Source: Bradyrhizobium sp. ISRA464 (GTDB lineage: Bacteria; Pseudomonadota; Alphaproteobacteria; Rhizobiales; Xanthobacteraceae). Taken from it: a DNA stretch of 64,000 nucleotides. The position numbers and the translations under genes were made by a program. Location: assembly GCF_029910095.1 (NCBI RefSeq), contig NZ_CP094526.1:2542001-2606000 (forward strand). Direction: 5' to 3'. Below the pieces are notes generated by a model, which made no database searches, was not told where the DNA came from, and saw only the letters and a program-made list of their open reading frames with translations. Position 1 is the stretch's first letter. The number at the start of each line of letters is the position of its first letter. Positions 15,221 to 25,125 of the stretch are shown here, piece after piece.

Positions 15221-16487
15221 AAGTGTCCACCGTGAGCGTCTTGAACCAGTCTGCCGCCTGTTCGGCCTCGCGCTGACGGACGTCAGGCGGCGCGTTGAGC
15301 GCGCTCGTCGTCACGTCAGTCTCGGCATATTGGTCGTCCTTCGGCTGATAGATGCCCTTCAACGAAAACCCGTAGCCCGGCGCCACGATGTTGTAGCAGG
15401 CGCCATCGAGCCGCGGCGTGTCGATGGGCTTGCCGGCCAACGCATGCACGATTGCGGCCGCGCACGCCTTGCCTTGCGCGCCTGCGGCCGAGGCCGATTT
15501 CGGAATCCCGCCGGCGATACAGGCGTCGCCGATGACGTGAACATTGGGCACGAGCTTCGAGGCGAAAGTAATTGGATCGATTGGGCACCAGCCGGTGCGG
15601 TCGGCGGCGCCGGCGACCTCGGCGATGCGGCCGGCCCTCTGCGGTGGGATCACGTTGGCGACGGCAGCGGTGTAGTTTCCGAAGTCGGTGACGATCTCCT
15701 TCGTTGTCGGATTGACCGACGTCACTCGTCCGCCTTGCGACAGCGCGATCCGCTCGATCATGTCGGGATAGAGCGCCTTCCAGGCATTCTCGAACAGCTT
15801 CTGCTGCGAATAATTGTCCCTGGCGTCGAGCACCAGGATCTTCGAGCGCGGTTTCCTCGCCTTCAGGTAATGCGCGATCAGGCTGGCGCGCTCGTAAGGT
15901 GCAGGCGGGCAGCGTAGCGGCGCGGCAGGGATGGCGATCACGACAAGGCCGCCGTCGTCCATGGCTTCGAGTTGTCTGCGCAACAGCAAGGTCTGTTCGC
16001 CGGCCTTCCAGGCATGCGGCATCTTCTCGGCCGCCCCCTCGTCATAGCCAGTCAGGGCGTCGAAGCGCATGTCGATGCCGGGCGCCAGCACAAGCCGGTC
16101 GTAGGACAGCGTGCTGCCGTCCGAGAGGCCGATCGTGCGTGCCTGCGCGTCGATTTTTGTGGCCGCCTGCGCCGCAACCGCAATGCCATCGGCCGCGATC
16201 CTGTCGTAGGTGAATTGCTGCACGGGAAGTTCGCGCAATCCGGCGATCACCTCGTTGCTGAACGGGCAGGCGGTGAACGTCCTGTTCGGCTCGATCAGCG
16301 TGACTTGAATCCTGGCGTCGAACCGCCGCAGCGCCCGCGCGCAGGCCGCACCGCCAAAGCCGCCGCCGATTACGGCGACGCGCGGTGCGGCTTGCGTGAA
16401 TGACGGACGCGCCAGTGCCGCCGCTGCTGCGACAGCGGCGCCGCGGACGAGATCCCTGCGCGTCGGACGACGCGTGACGGCCATCAT
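15213..16487 (-). CDS. soxF: SoxF-type flavocytochrome c sulfide dehydrogenase flavoprotein
   Basis: A 424-residue FAD protein related to FccB/SoxF, which oxidises sulfide in the periplasm. A Tat-type signal (TRRDLVRG) precedes the FAD motif GGGFGGAACA near residue 41. Cysteines C193 (RCPPAPYERA) and C301 (GWCPID) match the redox disulfide of the family. I chose the ATG pair near 16487; a GTG at 16526 is possible. A matching cytochrome subunit (SoxE/FccA) is not encoded next to it, so electrons may go to SoxX or another cytochrome. Confidence 0.88.
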   Translation of the reverse strand: MMAVTRRPTRRDLVRGAAVAAAAALARPSFTQAAPRVAVIGGGFGGAACARALRRFDARIQVTLIEPNRTFTACPFSNEVIAGLRELPVQQFTYDRIAADGIAVAAQAATKIDAQARTIGLSDGSTLSYDRLVLAPGIDMRFDALTGYDEGAAEKMPHAWKAGEQTLLLRRQLEAMDDGGLVVIAIPAAPLRCPPAPYERASLIAHYLKARKPRSKILVLDARDNYSQQKLFENAWKALYPDMIERIALSQGGRVTSVNPTTKEIVTDFGNYTAAVANVIPPQRAGRIAEVAGAADRTGWCPIDPITFASKLVPNVHVIGDACIAGGIPKSASAAGAQGKACAAAIVHALAGKPIDTPRLDGACYNIVAPGYGFSLKGIYQPKDDQYAETDVTTSALNAPPDVRQREAEQAADWFKTLTVDTFG

Positions 16488-16539
16488 GACAATCCGGAAA
16501 AGGGAGCGACGGCGGGTCGGGGCCACCGCTCCTCGTGGC

Positions 16540-18741
16540 TCAGGCGAAGGTGATGTTCTGGTCGCGGAGTGGGAATGTGCGGATCCGTTTTCCCGTCGCC
16601 GCGAAATAAGCGTTCAGCACCGCGGGCGCCGCAACGCCGATGGTCGGCTCGCCGACGCCGCCCCAGAACCCGCCGCTCGGCACCATCACCGCCTCGACCT
16701 TGGGCATTTCGTTGATGCGCATCGAGCTGTAGGTGTCGAAGTTGGTCTGCTCGATGCGGCCGTCCTTGACGGTGCAGCCGCCATAGAACAGCGCGCTCAG
16801 GCCGTAGACGAAGGAGCCGGCGATCTGCCGCTCCACCTGCGCCAGGTTGACGATGTAGCCGGGATCGGTGGAGGCGACGATGCGATGCACCTTGATCTTG
16901 CTGCCGTCGGTCACCGAGATCTCGGCGGCGCCGGCGACATAGCTGCCATAACCCATCACCTGCGCGATGCCGCGATACACGCCCTGCGGCGCCGGCGTGC
17001 CCCAGCCGATCTTCTCGGCCACGGCATTGAGCACGGCGAGATGCTTGGGATGTTTCCCCATCAGCTTGCGGCGGAACTCGAGCGGGTCCTGGCCTGCGGC
17101 CTGGGCCAGTTCGTCCATGAAGCATTCCATGTAGATCGCGTTGTGATTGACGTTGACGCCGCGCCAGAAGCCCGGCGGAACGTGCGGGTTGCGCATCGCA
17201 TGTTCGATCAGCAGGTTCGGCACCGAATAGCCGATCGCGGCCTCGCCGGATTGCGCGACGCCCTGGAACGCAGCCGGATCCATCCCGTTCTGCAGCGCTT
17301 CCGGGCGCACCGAGAACAGGATCGATTGGCCGGACAGGCGGTAGTGCAGCGCGACCAGGTTGTTGTCGACATCGAACGCGCCGGTCAGCTTGCACTGCGT
17401 GATCGGGTGATACTTGCCGTGCTGCATGTCCTCTTCGCGCGACCACAGCAGCTTGACCGGCGTGCCCGGCATCTGCTTGGCGATCGCGACCACCTGGCGG
17501 ACATAGTCGGTCATGCCACGCCGGCCGAAGCCGCCGCCGAGCATCAGCTTGTGCACGTCGCATTTCTCGGCCGGCAAACCGGACACCTCCAGCACCGCCG
17601 CGAAGGCGGCCTCGCCGTTCTGGGTGCCGCACCACACCTCGCATTTGTCAGGCGTGTAGAGCGCGGTGGCGTTCATCGGCTCCATCGTGGCGTGGTTCTG
17701 GTAGGGATAGCTGTAGACCGCTTCGATCTTCTTGGCGGCGCCTGCGATCGCAGCCTTTGCGTCGCCATTCTTGTTGCCGACATAGGCCGGCTGGCCGTCA
17801 TCCAACCCTTCGGCAAGCCATTTCGCGATCGATTCGCTGGAGACCTTCGCGTTGTCACCTTCGTCCCAGACGATCGGCAGTGCGTCGAGCGCGGTCTTGG
17901 CGTGCCACCAGGTGTCGGCAACGACAGCGACCGCGCTGTCGCCGACGCGCACCACCTTCTTGACACCCTTCATGTTGGCGATCTTGGCTTCATCGAAGCT
18001 CTTCACCTTGCCGCCGAACACCGGGCAATCCTTGATCGCGGCGTTCAGCATGCCCGGCAGCTTGACGTCGATGCCATAGACCATCGCGCCGGTGGTCTTG
18101 TCGACGGTGTCGAGCCGCTTCAGGCCTTTGCCCGCGATGGTCCAGTCCTTCGGATCCTTCAGCTTGACGTCGGCCGGCGGTTCGAGCTTGGCGGCCGCTT
18201 CCGCGACCTTGCCGTAAGTAGTCGTTCTGCCCGAAGGCGTGTGCGTGATGACACTGTTGGACGCCTTGCATTCCGAGGCAGGTACCTTCCAGTCGTTGGC
18301 TGCCGCCTGGATCAGCATCATGCGTGCCGTGGCGCCGCCCTTGCGGACATAGTCCTGCGAGGAGCGGATGCCGCGGCTGCCGCCGGTGGAGAAATCGCCC
18401 CAGGCGCGCTTGCGTGCGACGCTTTGGCCGGGCGTCGGATATTCGGTCGTGACCTTCGACCAGTCGCAATCCAGCTCCTCGGCGACAAGCTGGGCGAGGC
18501 CGGTGAGTGTGCCCTGGCCCATCTCGGAGCGGGCAATGCGGATCACCACCGTGTCGTCGGGTTGGATCACGACCCAGGCGTTGACTTCGGGCGAGCCGTC
18601 GGCGGCGCGCACCGCGGAAGGCCCGCCGAAGGGAAGGTCGAGGCCGAGCGCGAGACCGGCACCGGCGGTGGCCGTGCCGATCACGAAGGCGCGGCGATTG
18701 AGCCTTGGCATGTTGAGGTTTGACATGACGTGCTGGTTCAT
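16540..18741 (-). CDS. IorB-type molybdopterin hydroxylase large subunit
   Basis: A 733-residue member of the xanthine dehydrogenase superfamily, of the type represented by isoquinoline 1-oxidoreductase beta subunit. A twin-arginine signal (LNRRAFVIG, residues 14-22) indicates Tat export. The body shows the usual molybdopterin-binding blocks, such as GGGFGRRGMTDYV and GVAQSGEAAIGYSVPN. These enzymes hydroxylate aldehydes or N-heterocycles and pass electrons through the [2Fe-2S] subunit to cytochromes. ATG 18741 has an AGGAGG Shine-Dalgarno and starts 10 bases after the small-subunit stop. The substrate is unknown. Confidence 0.88.
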   Translation of the reverse strand: MNQHVMSNLNMPRLNRRAFVIGTATAGAGLALGLDLPFGGPSAVRAADGSPEVNAWVVIQPDDTVVIRIARSEMGQGTLTGLAQLVAEELDCDWSKVTTEYPTPGQSVARKRAWGDFSTGGSRGIRSSQDYVRKGGATARMMLIQAAANDWKVPASECKASNSVITHTPSGRTTTYGKVAEAAAKLEPPADVKLKDPKDWTIAGKGLKRLDTVDKTTGAMVYGIDVKLPGMLNAAIKDCPVFGGKVKSFDEAKIANMKGVKKVVRVGDSAVAVVADTWWHAKTALDALPIVWDEGDNAKVSSESIAKWLAEGLDDGQPAYVGNKNGDAKAAIAGAAKKIEAVYSYPYQNHATMEPMNATALYTPDKCEVWCGTQNGEAAFAAVLEVSGLPAEKCDVHKLMLGGGFGRRGMTDYVRQVVAIAKQMPGTPVKLLWSREEDMQHGKYHPITQCKLTGAFDVDNNLVALHYRLSGQSILFSVRPEALQNGMDPAAFQGVAQSGEAAIGYSVPNLLIEHAMRNPHVPPGFWRGVNVNHNAIYMECFMDELAQAAGQDPLEFRRKLMGKHPKHLAVLNAVAEKIGWGTPAPQGVYRGIAQVMGYGSYVAGAAEISVTDGSKIKVHRIVASTDPGYIVNLAQVERQIAGSFVYGLSALFYGGCTVKDGRIEQTNFDTYSSMRINEMPKVEAVMVPSGGFWGGVGEPTIGVAAPAVLNAYFAATGKRIRTFPLRDQNITFA

Positions 18742-18751
18742 GGCTGCCTCC

Positions 18752-19201
18752 TCACGCGTTCGCGGCAGCATGGATCGCCTCGCGCACCTGCTGGAAGGTG
18801 CCGCAGCGGCAGATATTGGTGATGGCGTCGTCGATGTCCTGATCGGTCGGCTTGGGGTTCTCCTTCAACAGTGCGGCCACCGCCATGATCATCCCGCTCT
18901 GGCAATAGCCGCATTGCGGCACGTCATTGCCGATCCAGGCCTGCTGCACCTTGTGCAGCGCGCCGTTGGCGCCGAGGCCCTCGATGGTGATGATCTCCTT
19001 GCCTGCGGCTTCGCTGACCGTGACGCCGCAGGAGCGCATCGCGACGCCGTCGATATGCACGGTGCAAGCGCCGCATTGCGCAATGCCGCAACCGTATTTC
19101 GTCCCCGTCAGCCCGACATTCTCTCTGATTGCCCAGAGCAGCGGCGTGTCGTCCTCGACGTCTACATTGATTGTCTTGCCGTTTATTTTGAGGTTTGCCA
19201 T
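18752..19201 (-). CDS. IorA-type [2Fe-2S] small subunit
   Basis: A 149-residue iron-sulfur subunit of a molybdenum hydroxylase. The plant-type cluster is bound by C38, C43, C46 and C58, and the second cluster near molybdopterin by C97, C100, C131 and C133. It has no FAD-subunit partner nearby, as in IorAB enzymes that use periplasmic cytochromes. It is probably carried out of the cell with the Tat-bearing large subunit. ATG 19201 is chosen over an upstream TTG because of the ribosome site tggaagcg. Confidence 0.9.
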   Translation of the reverse strand: MANLKINGKTINVDVEDDTPLLWAIRENVGLTGTKYGCGIAQCGACTVHIDGVAMRSCGVTVSEAAGKEIITIEGLGANGALHKVQQAWIGNDVPQCGYCQSGMIMAVAALLKENPKPTDQDIDDAITNICRCGTFQQVREAIHAAANA

Positions 19202-19353
19202 CGCTTCCACCTGATTGGTCCAATCCACCGATTGAACTTCGCCGCGATGTTGGCCGTGAACCCTGAACGGTTCAAATCAAGAAAATTCGTTTTCAGCGCG
19301 GGAAGATTGTTGATGGCGCGGTGTTGAGCCGCACTCCTCGCGCCACATAGCTG

Positions 19354-20754
19354 TCATGCTTTTTTCGGTGAAGTGACTGCCAGCCGCAGGAAGCTCATGA
19401 CGCTGCCGACCGCCGCAAACCCTGCGCCCAGCGCAAGCGCGAGCGTCGCGCCTTCGCGATCGGCTATCGCAAAGCATAGGGCGGCCAACGCAGCGCCCGT
19501 GGTCTGTCCGATCAGCCGCGCGGTTGCGACGATACCGCTGGCGCTGCCGCTGCGATGTGTCGGGGCGCTCGACATGATCGCCTTCATGTTGGGTGTCTGG
19601 AAGAAACCGAAGCCGAGGCCGCAGATCATCATGCGCCAGACGATGTTGGCGATGCTGGGCTCCGCCGGCAGCGTCGACAGCAGCATCATGCCAATGCCGA
19701 GCAGCAGCAGGCCGATGCCGCCGAGGATGCCGGCCGGGTAGCGGTCGGAGAGCCGTCCGCCGATCGGCGCCATGATGGCGACGACCAGCGGCCAGGGCGT
19801 CATAAAGAAGCCGGTTTCGACCTGAGACCGGTGCAATATGTCTTCGAAGTAGAACGGCAAGGACACGAAGCCGAGCCCCTGCACAGCAAATGAGCAGATC
19901 GCGGTGGCGGCAGAGAGCGCAAAGACGGGCCGGCGGAACAAATCGATCGGCAGCATCGGCGCGGGATGATCGGCATGCCGCCGGGTGAGGATCCAGCCGA
20001 ACGCCAGGGCGCCGACGAGTTCGGCGATCACCAGCGCCGGTGCCGCCTTGTGGGCGGCGCTTCCGATGCCGGTGATAAAGAGGCCGAGACAGGCGCTGGC
20101 GAGCGCCGCACCGAGGAAGTCGAAGGCGTGGGTGGCGCGCGGCGTCGGCGGCAGCGTCTTCAGGCCGATCACGACGGCGATCAGGCCGAACGGAATGTTG
20201 ACGGCGAACAGCCAAGGCCATGGTCCGAGCGCAAGAATGCCGGAGGCGATCGTCGGCCCCAGGGTGAAGGCGGTGGCGACGACGAGCGCATTGTGGCCGA
20301 AACCGCGGCCGTGCATCCGGCTGGGATAGACGAAGCGGACCAGCGCGGTGTTCACGCTCATCAGGCCGCTGGCACCCAGTCCCTGCAGGGTTCGCGCGAC
20401 GAGAAGGCTTGGCAGGGACCACGCCAGCGCACAGCCGAGTGACGCCACTGTGAACAGCAGGAGGCCGCACAGATAGATGCGCTGATGGCCGACGATTTCG
20501 CCGAGTGCGCCGAGCGGCAGCAGCGTCGCGACCAGGGCGATCTGGTAGACATTGACGACCCAGACGACCTCGGCGGGGCTGACTTGGAGATCGTTGGCGA
20601 TCGCCGGCAGCGCGATGTTGGCAATCGCCGTATCGAGCGAGGCCATTGCCAGCGCCGTGAAGATCGCGGCCACCGCCCAGCGCCGGCGTTCCCAGGGCAA
20701 TCCATCGGTCTTGGGCGCCGAGGGTGCGCCGGCCGTCGGGGTCTTTTCGAGCAT
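19354..20754 (-). CDS. MFS transporter, DHA2-type (about 14 TM)
   Basis: A 466-residue drug:H+ antiporter-like protein. Near the N-terminus it shows LDTAIANIALPAIANDL, the motif characteristic of the DHA2 group, followed by LGEIVGHQRIY. Hydrophobic segments suggest 14 helices. It is likely an exporter, but no substrate can be read from the sequence. It lies upstream of iorA on the same strand, separated by about 150 bases, so joint transcription is possible but not certain. Confidence 0.88.
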   Translation of the reverse strand: MLEKTPTAGAPSAPKTDGLPWERRRWAVAAIFTALAMASLDTAIANIALPAIANDLQVSPAEVVWVVNVYQIALVATLLPLGALGEIVGHQRIYLCGLLLFTVASLGCALAWSLPSLLVARTLQGLGASGLMSVNTALVRFVYPSRMHGRGFGHNALVVATAFTLGPTIASGILALGPWPWLFAVNIPFGLIAVVIGLKTLPPTPRATHAFDFLGAALASACLGLFITGIGSAAHKAAPALVIAELVGALAFGWILTRRHADHPAPMLPIDLFRRPVFALSAATAICSFAVQGLGFVSLPFYFEDILHRSQVETGFFMTPWPLVVAIMAPIGGRLSDRYPAGILGGIGLLLLGIGMMLLSTLPAEPSIANIVWRMMICGLGFGFFQTPNMKAIMSSAPTHRSGSASGIVATARLIGQTTGAALAALCFAIADREGATLALALGAGFAAVGSVMSFLRLAVTSPKKA

Positions 20755-21150
20755 GTCTTAGATGTCTCCGCGCCCGCCATGTACTACGCCAGCACTTCGT
20801 TCCACAGCGGTTCCACTGCATGATGCGTATGCGAAGCGGCCTTGCCGGAGGCCGTCGCGTTCCGGTGCCCTCAATGGCGCGCAGGATCCGGCGGCCGGCC
20901 GCGCCGAGCGCCAGGTCATTCTGGAGCGCATGATCCATCATGACGCGGGACATCACGATCAGGTCTTCGATGGCGTCACCCTTGACGGGCCCGCCAATCC
21001 CGCTTCGCCGCATGTCATCTTGTGTCCGCCGGTGCGTCACAGAATCGCGCGGTGGCGACTTTCGGATAGCTTGCGTCATCGGAGCGATCGACTACCCTTG
21101 GCATACAAGCTCGCCGCGCGTCCAGAACGCGGCTGCAGAGGGGAAGCGCA
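20755..21150. other. Gap of about 400 bases without a convincing gene
   Basis: The region between the divergent MFS and ABC permease genes is longer than a normal promoter region. Minus-strand bases about 20870-21020 read as a plausible peptide (DAIEDLIVMSRVMMDHALQND) but with no proper stop or start of its own; it may be a decayed gene fragment. I see no clear operator, repeat or RNA gene. Confidence 0.4.
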
Positions 21151-22926
21151 TTGCACGGACAGGCGGACCGGCGCAGCGAAGTCAAGCGTGGCGCCAGCGA
21201 GGGCGCTCGTCGCCGTGCGTTCTCCGGCCTCTGGGTCACGGCGCTGCTGGCGCTGCTGACCTTCCTGGTCATCTATCCCGTCTTCATGCTGCTGCTCGGC
21301 GCGCTTACCGACACCAATCCGGTGGTCGACGGCATCCGTCTCAGCCTCAGCCACCTGTCGATCACCAACTTTCTCACCGTGCTCGCCAACCCGAATGTCG
21401 GAGAGGCGTTGCTCAACACGCTGATCGCCTGCGGTGGGGGCACGGCCATCGCCGTCGCGATCGGGCTTTTGTTTTCCTGGATCGTCGTTCGCACCAACAC
21501 GCCGTTCAAGGGCTTCATCGCCGCGGCCAGCATCCTGCCGCTGTTCGCGCCGCCTCTTGTGGCGGGCGTCGCCTGGGTCATTCTCGGCTCGCCGAAGACC
21601 GGGCTGATCAACACGGTGTTCAAGTGGATGGGATCGGACCTGCGGGTCGATTTCTATTCGATGTGGGGCCTGGTGTTCGTGTTCGGCATCTACTACGCGC
21701 CCTATGTCTACATGTTCACCTCGTCCGCGCTGCGCAACATGGATCCGAGCCTGGAGGAGGCCGCGGAAATCTCCGGCGCCAGTGCGTTCGCGACACTGTT
21801 CACGGTGACGTTCCCGCTGATCATGCCCGCGATCGTGTCGGGCATGCTGCTGTCCTTCATCGTGATGCTCGGCATCTATGGCATTCCCGCGGTGCTGGGC
21901 GCGCCGAGCAACATCAACGTGCTGACGACCTATATCTTCAAGCTTACCAACTGGTCGCCGCCGCTCTACAACACCGCGGCCGCGGTTGCGATCCTGCTGA
22001 TGGTGGTGACGGGGCTGCTGGTCTATCTCCAGCAGAAGGTGCTGAGCGGGCGCAGCTACACCACCGTCGCAGGCAAGGCGTTCCGGCCGCGCAGCCTCGA
22101 TCTTGGTCCCTGGCGCTGGCTCACCTTTGCGCTCGGTGTCGTCTACTTGCTTGTCGTCGTAGTGCTGCCGTCGCTGGCGCTGATCGTCGCCGCCTTCCGC
22201 AAGTTCATGTTCATCCGCGACGTCGCGAGCCTGTTCGACATGCGGCAGTACTCGCTGATGCATTTCCGGAGCATCTTCGACAATCCGCTGACGGTGAGAT
22301 CGATTTACAACGCCGTCGAGGTCGGCATCATCACCGCGGTCGCCGGCGGCGCGCTGGCCTTTGCGATCGGCTACACCATCCATCGGACGCGAGTGAGCGG
22401 ACGGCGCGCGATCGACCTGATCTCGACGTTGCCGGTCGCGATCCCCGGCCTCGTGGTCGGCGTCGCCTATCTCTGGGCCTGGATCGGCGTGCCCGGCGGA
22501 CTTTACGGCACGATCTGGATTCTCGCGCTCGCCTTCATCGCGCGCTTCATGCCCGACACCGTGAAGGCGCTTTCGACCTCGTTCATGCAGATCCATCGCG
22601 AGCTCGAGGAGGCTGCCTGGGTCTGCGGCCGGGGCATGCTCGGCACGATCGGGACGATCGTGCTGCCGCTGGCGCGGCCGGGCGTGCTGGCCGCGATGAC
22701 ATTGCTGTTCGTGCTGGCGATCCGCGAGCTCGGCTCGTCGCTGTTCCTTTACACCAGCAACACCATGGTGATGTCGGTCTTGCTGCTCGATTATTACGAG
22801 GGCGGCAATGTCGGAAAGACCGCGGCCTTCAGCCTGGTGCAGACGGTGCTGCTCGGCGTCCTGATCGGCGGGGCCAACTGGCTGTCGCGCGGCGCCGCGC
22901 AGCGCAACGTGACGCGAACCGGATAA
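21151..22926 (+). CDS. ABC permease with two fused membrane domains (FbpB type)
   Basis: A 591-residue protein with about twelve membrane segments and two BPD_transp_1 domains. The EAA-like loops are EEAAEISGASAFATLFTVTFP (first half, near residue 205) and the second near EEAAWVCGRGMLGTIGTIVLP. This architecture is typical of ferric-iron and 2-aminoethylphosphonate/putrescine-class importers. I take TTG 21151, preceded by agagggg, as the start because no in-frame ATG precedes the first helix. Binding protein and ATPase genes follow. Confidence 0.88.
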   Translation: MHGQADRRSEVKRGASEGARRRAFSGLWVTALLALLTFLVIYPVFMLLLGALTDTNPVVDGIRLSLSHLSITNFLTVLANPNVGEALLNTLIACGGGTAIAVAIGLLFSWIVVRTNTPFKGFIAAASILPLFAPPLVAGVAWVILGSPKTGLINTVFKWMGSDLRVDFYSMWGLVFVFGIYYAPYVYMFTSSALRNMDPSLEEAAEISGASAFATLFTVTFPLIMPAIVSGMLLSFIVMLGIYGIPAVLGAPSNINVLTTYIFKLTNWSPPLYNTAAAVAILLMVVTGLLVYLQQKVLSGRSYTTVAGKAFRPRSLDLGPWRWLTFALGVVYLLVVVVLPSLALIVAAFRKFMFIRDVASLFDMRQYSLMHFRSIFDNPLTVRSIYNAVEVGIITAVAGGALAFAIGYTIHRTRVSGRRAIDLISTLPVAIPGLVVGVAYLWAWIGVPGGLYGTIWILALAFIARFMPDTVKALSTSFMQIHRELEEAAWVCGRGMLGTIGTIVLPLARPGVLAAMTLLFVLAIRELGSSLFLYTSNTMVMSVLLLDYYEGGNVGKTAAFSLVQTVLLGVLIGGANWLSRGAAQRNVTRTG

Positions 22927-22950
22927 CAACGAGCGAGGGGAGGATTGGCG

Positions 22951-23976
22951 ATGGATAGACGGACCTTCACCACAATGGCCTTGGCTGGTGTCGCGGCGCT
23001 CGCGCTGCCGCCGGCTGCGCGAGCCGAGGAGTTCGGCTCGCCCGAGCTGATCAAGGCTGCGAAGGCCGAGGGCAAGCTCGTCTATTACACCGCGAACTTC
23101 GCCGAGATCGAGCAGCAGGTGATCAAGGCCTTCAACAAGCGCTTCCCCGAAATCCAGATCGAGATGGTCCGCGCGCCCGGCGGCCAGCTCATCACTCGCG
23201 TGAAGACGGAGGCCGCAGCGGGCAAGCTGATCGCCGACGTGGTTGATCATTCCGACCGCGCGCTGATGCAGCCGCTGGAGAATCTGTTCCAGGATTATGC
23301 GCCGCCAAACGCGGCCGACTACAGCAAGGACGCGCTGATCTCGCCAAAGCTCTGGCCGCGCGCGACCCTCGCCTGGTCGATCGCCTACAACACCGAGCTG
23401 GTGAAGGACCCGCCGAAATCCTGGATGGATCTGACCAAGCCGCAATATGACAAGATGATCGGGCAGGTGTTCGCGCAGTCCGGCGGCACGACCTGGACGC
23501 GGATCATGTTCGAGCGCCAGGTGCTCGGCGAGGACTACTGGGCCAAGCAGGCCGCGACACACCCGGTGCTCTATCCCTCCGGCGCGCCGATGGCCGATGC
23601 GCTGGTGCGCGGCGAGATTGCGATAGGGCCGCTGCTCTACAACGTGATCTACCAGAAGAAGAAGGACGGCGCCCCGGTCGAGATCTTCTTCCCGCCCGAG
23701 GGCGCGCCGGTCAATCCCTACGCCACCGGCATTCCGAAGACGGCCGCGCATCCGAATGCGGCGAAACTGTTCCTGAACTGGTGCCTGTCGAAGGAGGGAC
23801 AGACCTTCATGATCAAGGAACTCGGCAACCTCACCTCGTTGAAGGATCCGCCGGCCTTCCCCGAGGGGTTCGATCCCAAGGTGGTCAAGCTCTGGTATCC
23901 GAACTTCGACCAGTATGTGAAGCTGCATGCCGCGTGGGTGGCGGACTGGGACAAGACGTTCGGCTATCGGCAGTAG
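22951..23976 (+). CDS. ABC substrate-binding protein, ferric-iron/putrescine class
   Basis: A 341-residue extracellular binding protein. The N-terminus MDRRTFTTMALAG is a Tat-like signal with cleavage after ARA at about residue 26. The mature part (YYTANFAEIEQQVIKAFNKRFP) is typical of the FbpA/AfuA/PhnS class. The paired tyrosines that bind iron in true FbpA are not evident near the C-terminus, so the ligand may be a small organic compound. The gene starts 24 bases after the permease stop behind a gaggggagga ribosome site. Confidence 0.88.
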   Translation: MDRRTFTTMALAGVAALALPPAARAEEFGSPELIKAAKAEGKLVYYTANFAEIEQQVIKAFNKRFPEIQIEMVRAPGGQLITRVKTEAAAGKLIADVVDHSDRALMQPLENLFQDYAPPNAADYSKDALISPKLWPRATLAWSIAYNTELVKDPPKSWMDLTKPQYDKMIGQVFAQSGGTTWTRIMFERQVLGEDYWAKQAATHPVLYPSGAPMADALVRGEIAIGPLLYNVIYQKKKDGAPVEIFFPPEGAPVNPYATGIPKTAAHPNAAKLFLNWCLSKEGQTFMIKELGNLTSLKDPPAFPEGFDPKVVKLWYPNFDQYVKLHAAWVADWDKTFGYRQ

Positions 23977-23979
23977 GCG

Positions 23980-25095
23980 ATGGGTACGGCGATGACGGCG
24001 ACGCTCGAGGTCACCGAACTCAGAAAGCAGTTCGCGATTGGCCGCCCGGCCATCGACGGCGTCAGCTTCACAGTGCCGGCCGGCGAGATCGTGGTGCTGC
24101 TCGGCCCGTCGGGCTGCGGCAAGACCACGACCCTGCGCTGCGTCGCCGGGCTCGAGCATCCGACCGGCGGCGAGATCAGCATCTCCGGGCGCGTGGTGTC
24201 GTCGCCGGCGCGCGGCATCCTGGTGCCGCCGCGATCGCGCGACCTCGGCATGGTGTTCCAGTCCTATGCGGTGTGGCCGCACATGACAGTGCGGCAGAAC
24301 GTGGTCTATCCGCTGAAGCACCGGAGCATCGGGCGCGCCGAGGCGAACCGCATGGTCGAGGAGGCGCTCGCGCTGGTTGGGTTGTCCGAATATGCCGACC
24401 GCCCGGTGGTGGCGCTCTCGGGCGGGCAGATGCAGCGCGTGGCGCTGGCGCGCAGCATGGTCTACCGCCCGCAGCTCTTGTTGCTCGACGAGCCGCTGTC
24501 GAACCTCGACGCCAAGCTGCGCCTGCGGCTGCGCGATGATCTGCGCGTCATCCTCAAGCAGACTGGCATGACCGCGCTCTACGTCACCCACGACCAGGCC
24601 GAGGCGGTCGTGCTCGGCGACCGCATCGGGGTGATGCGTGACGGCAGGCTGCTGCAGATGGATACGCCTGATCGGATCTACAATCGTCCGGCCGACCTGT
24701 TCGTCGCCAACTTCACCGGCGCCACCAATGAACTCGCGGGCACGCTGGTCGCATGCAACGGCGGCTACGGCGTGGTCGATTTCGGCGATGGTAGGCAGGG
24801 CGAGGTGGCGCTGCTGCAGGCGCTCGGACCGGACGACAAGGTGCGCGTGGCGTTGCGGCCCGAGAACATCGCGATCGGCCGCCCCGACGGCGCCAACACG
24901 TTCGCGGCCAAGGTGCTCGACCGCCGCTATCAGGGCACCCAGACCGCCTACAGCATCGAGTTGTTCGGCAAGCGGCTGGAGGCGATCGAGCTCGGCACGG
25001 CCGCCCGCCATCAGGTCGGCGTCGAGGCGCCGGTCTCGCTGCCGCGCGAATGCCTGTGGGCCTATCGCGACAGCGGCACGACGTCCTATGACTAG
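23980..25095 (+). CDS. ABC ATP-binding protein (FbpC/PotA type)
   Basis: A 371-residue ATPase with Walker [10 protein letters not shown] at residues 42-50, signature LSGGQMQR, Walker B LLLLDEPLSNLD and a C-terminal TOBE-like domain from about residue 290. It begins three bases after the binding-protein stop, completing a permease-binding protein-ATPase operon. An in-frame ATG at 23992 is an alternative start. Confidence 0.92.
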   Translation: MGTAMTATLEVTELRKQFAIGRPAIDGVSFTVPAGEIVVLLGPSGCGKTTTLRCVAGLEHPTGGEISISGRVVSSPARGILVPPRSRDLGMVFQSYAVWPHMTVRQNVVYPLKHRSIGRAEANRMVEEALALVGLSEYADRPVVALSGGQMQRVALARSMVYRPQLLLLDEPLSNLDAKLRLRLRDDLRVILKQTGMTALYVTHDQAEAVVLGDRIGVMRDGRLLQMDTPDRIYNRPADLFVANFTGATNELAGTLVACNGGYGVVDFGDGRQGEVALLQALGPDDKVRVALRPENIAIGRPDGANTFAAKVLDRRYQGTQTAYSIELFGKRLEAIELGTAARHQVGVEAPVSLPRECLWAYRDSGTTSYD

Positions 25096-25125
25096 CGATG
25101 GCTGGACGATTGGTCCTCCAAAATA

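Noticed and set aside
16540..19201. Assigning the IorAB-type enzyme as the nicotinate dehydrogenase of the pathway
   Set aside because: The small subunit resembles IorA generally, the large subunit is Tat-exported whereas the reductase and enamidase are cytoplasmic, and the genes sit with sox genes, without the GTATAC operator. It remains a possibility but is not supported.
21076..25011. Minus-strand open frame of more than 1300 codons opposite the ABC importer genes
   Set aside because: Antisense to three clear ABC genes. Composition is dominated by Arg, His, Asp and Gln and no domain is recognisable.
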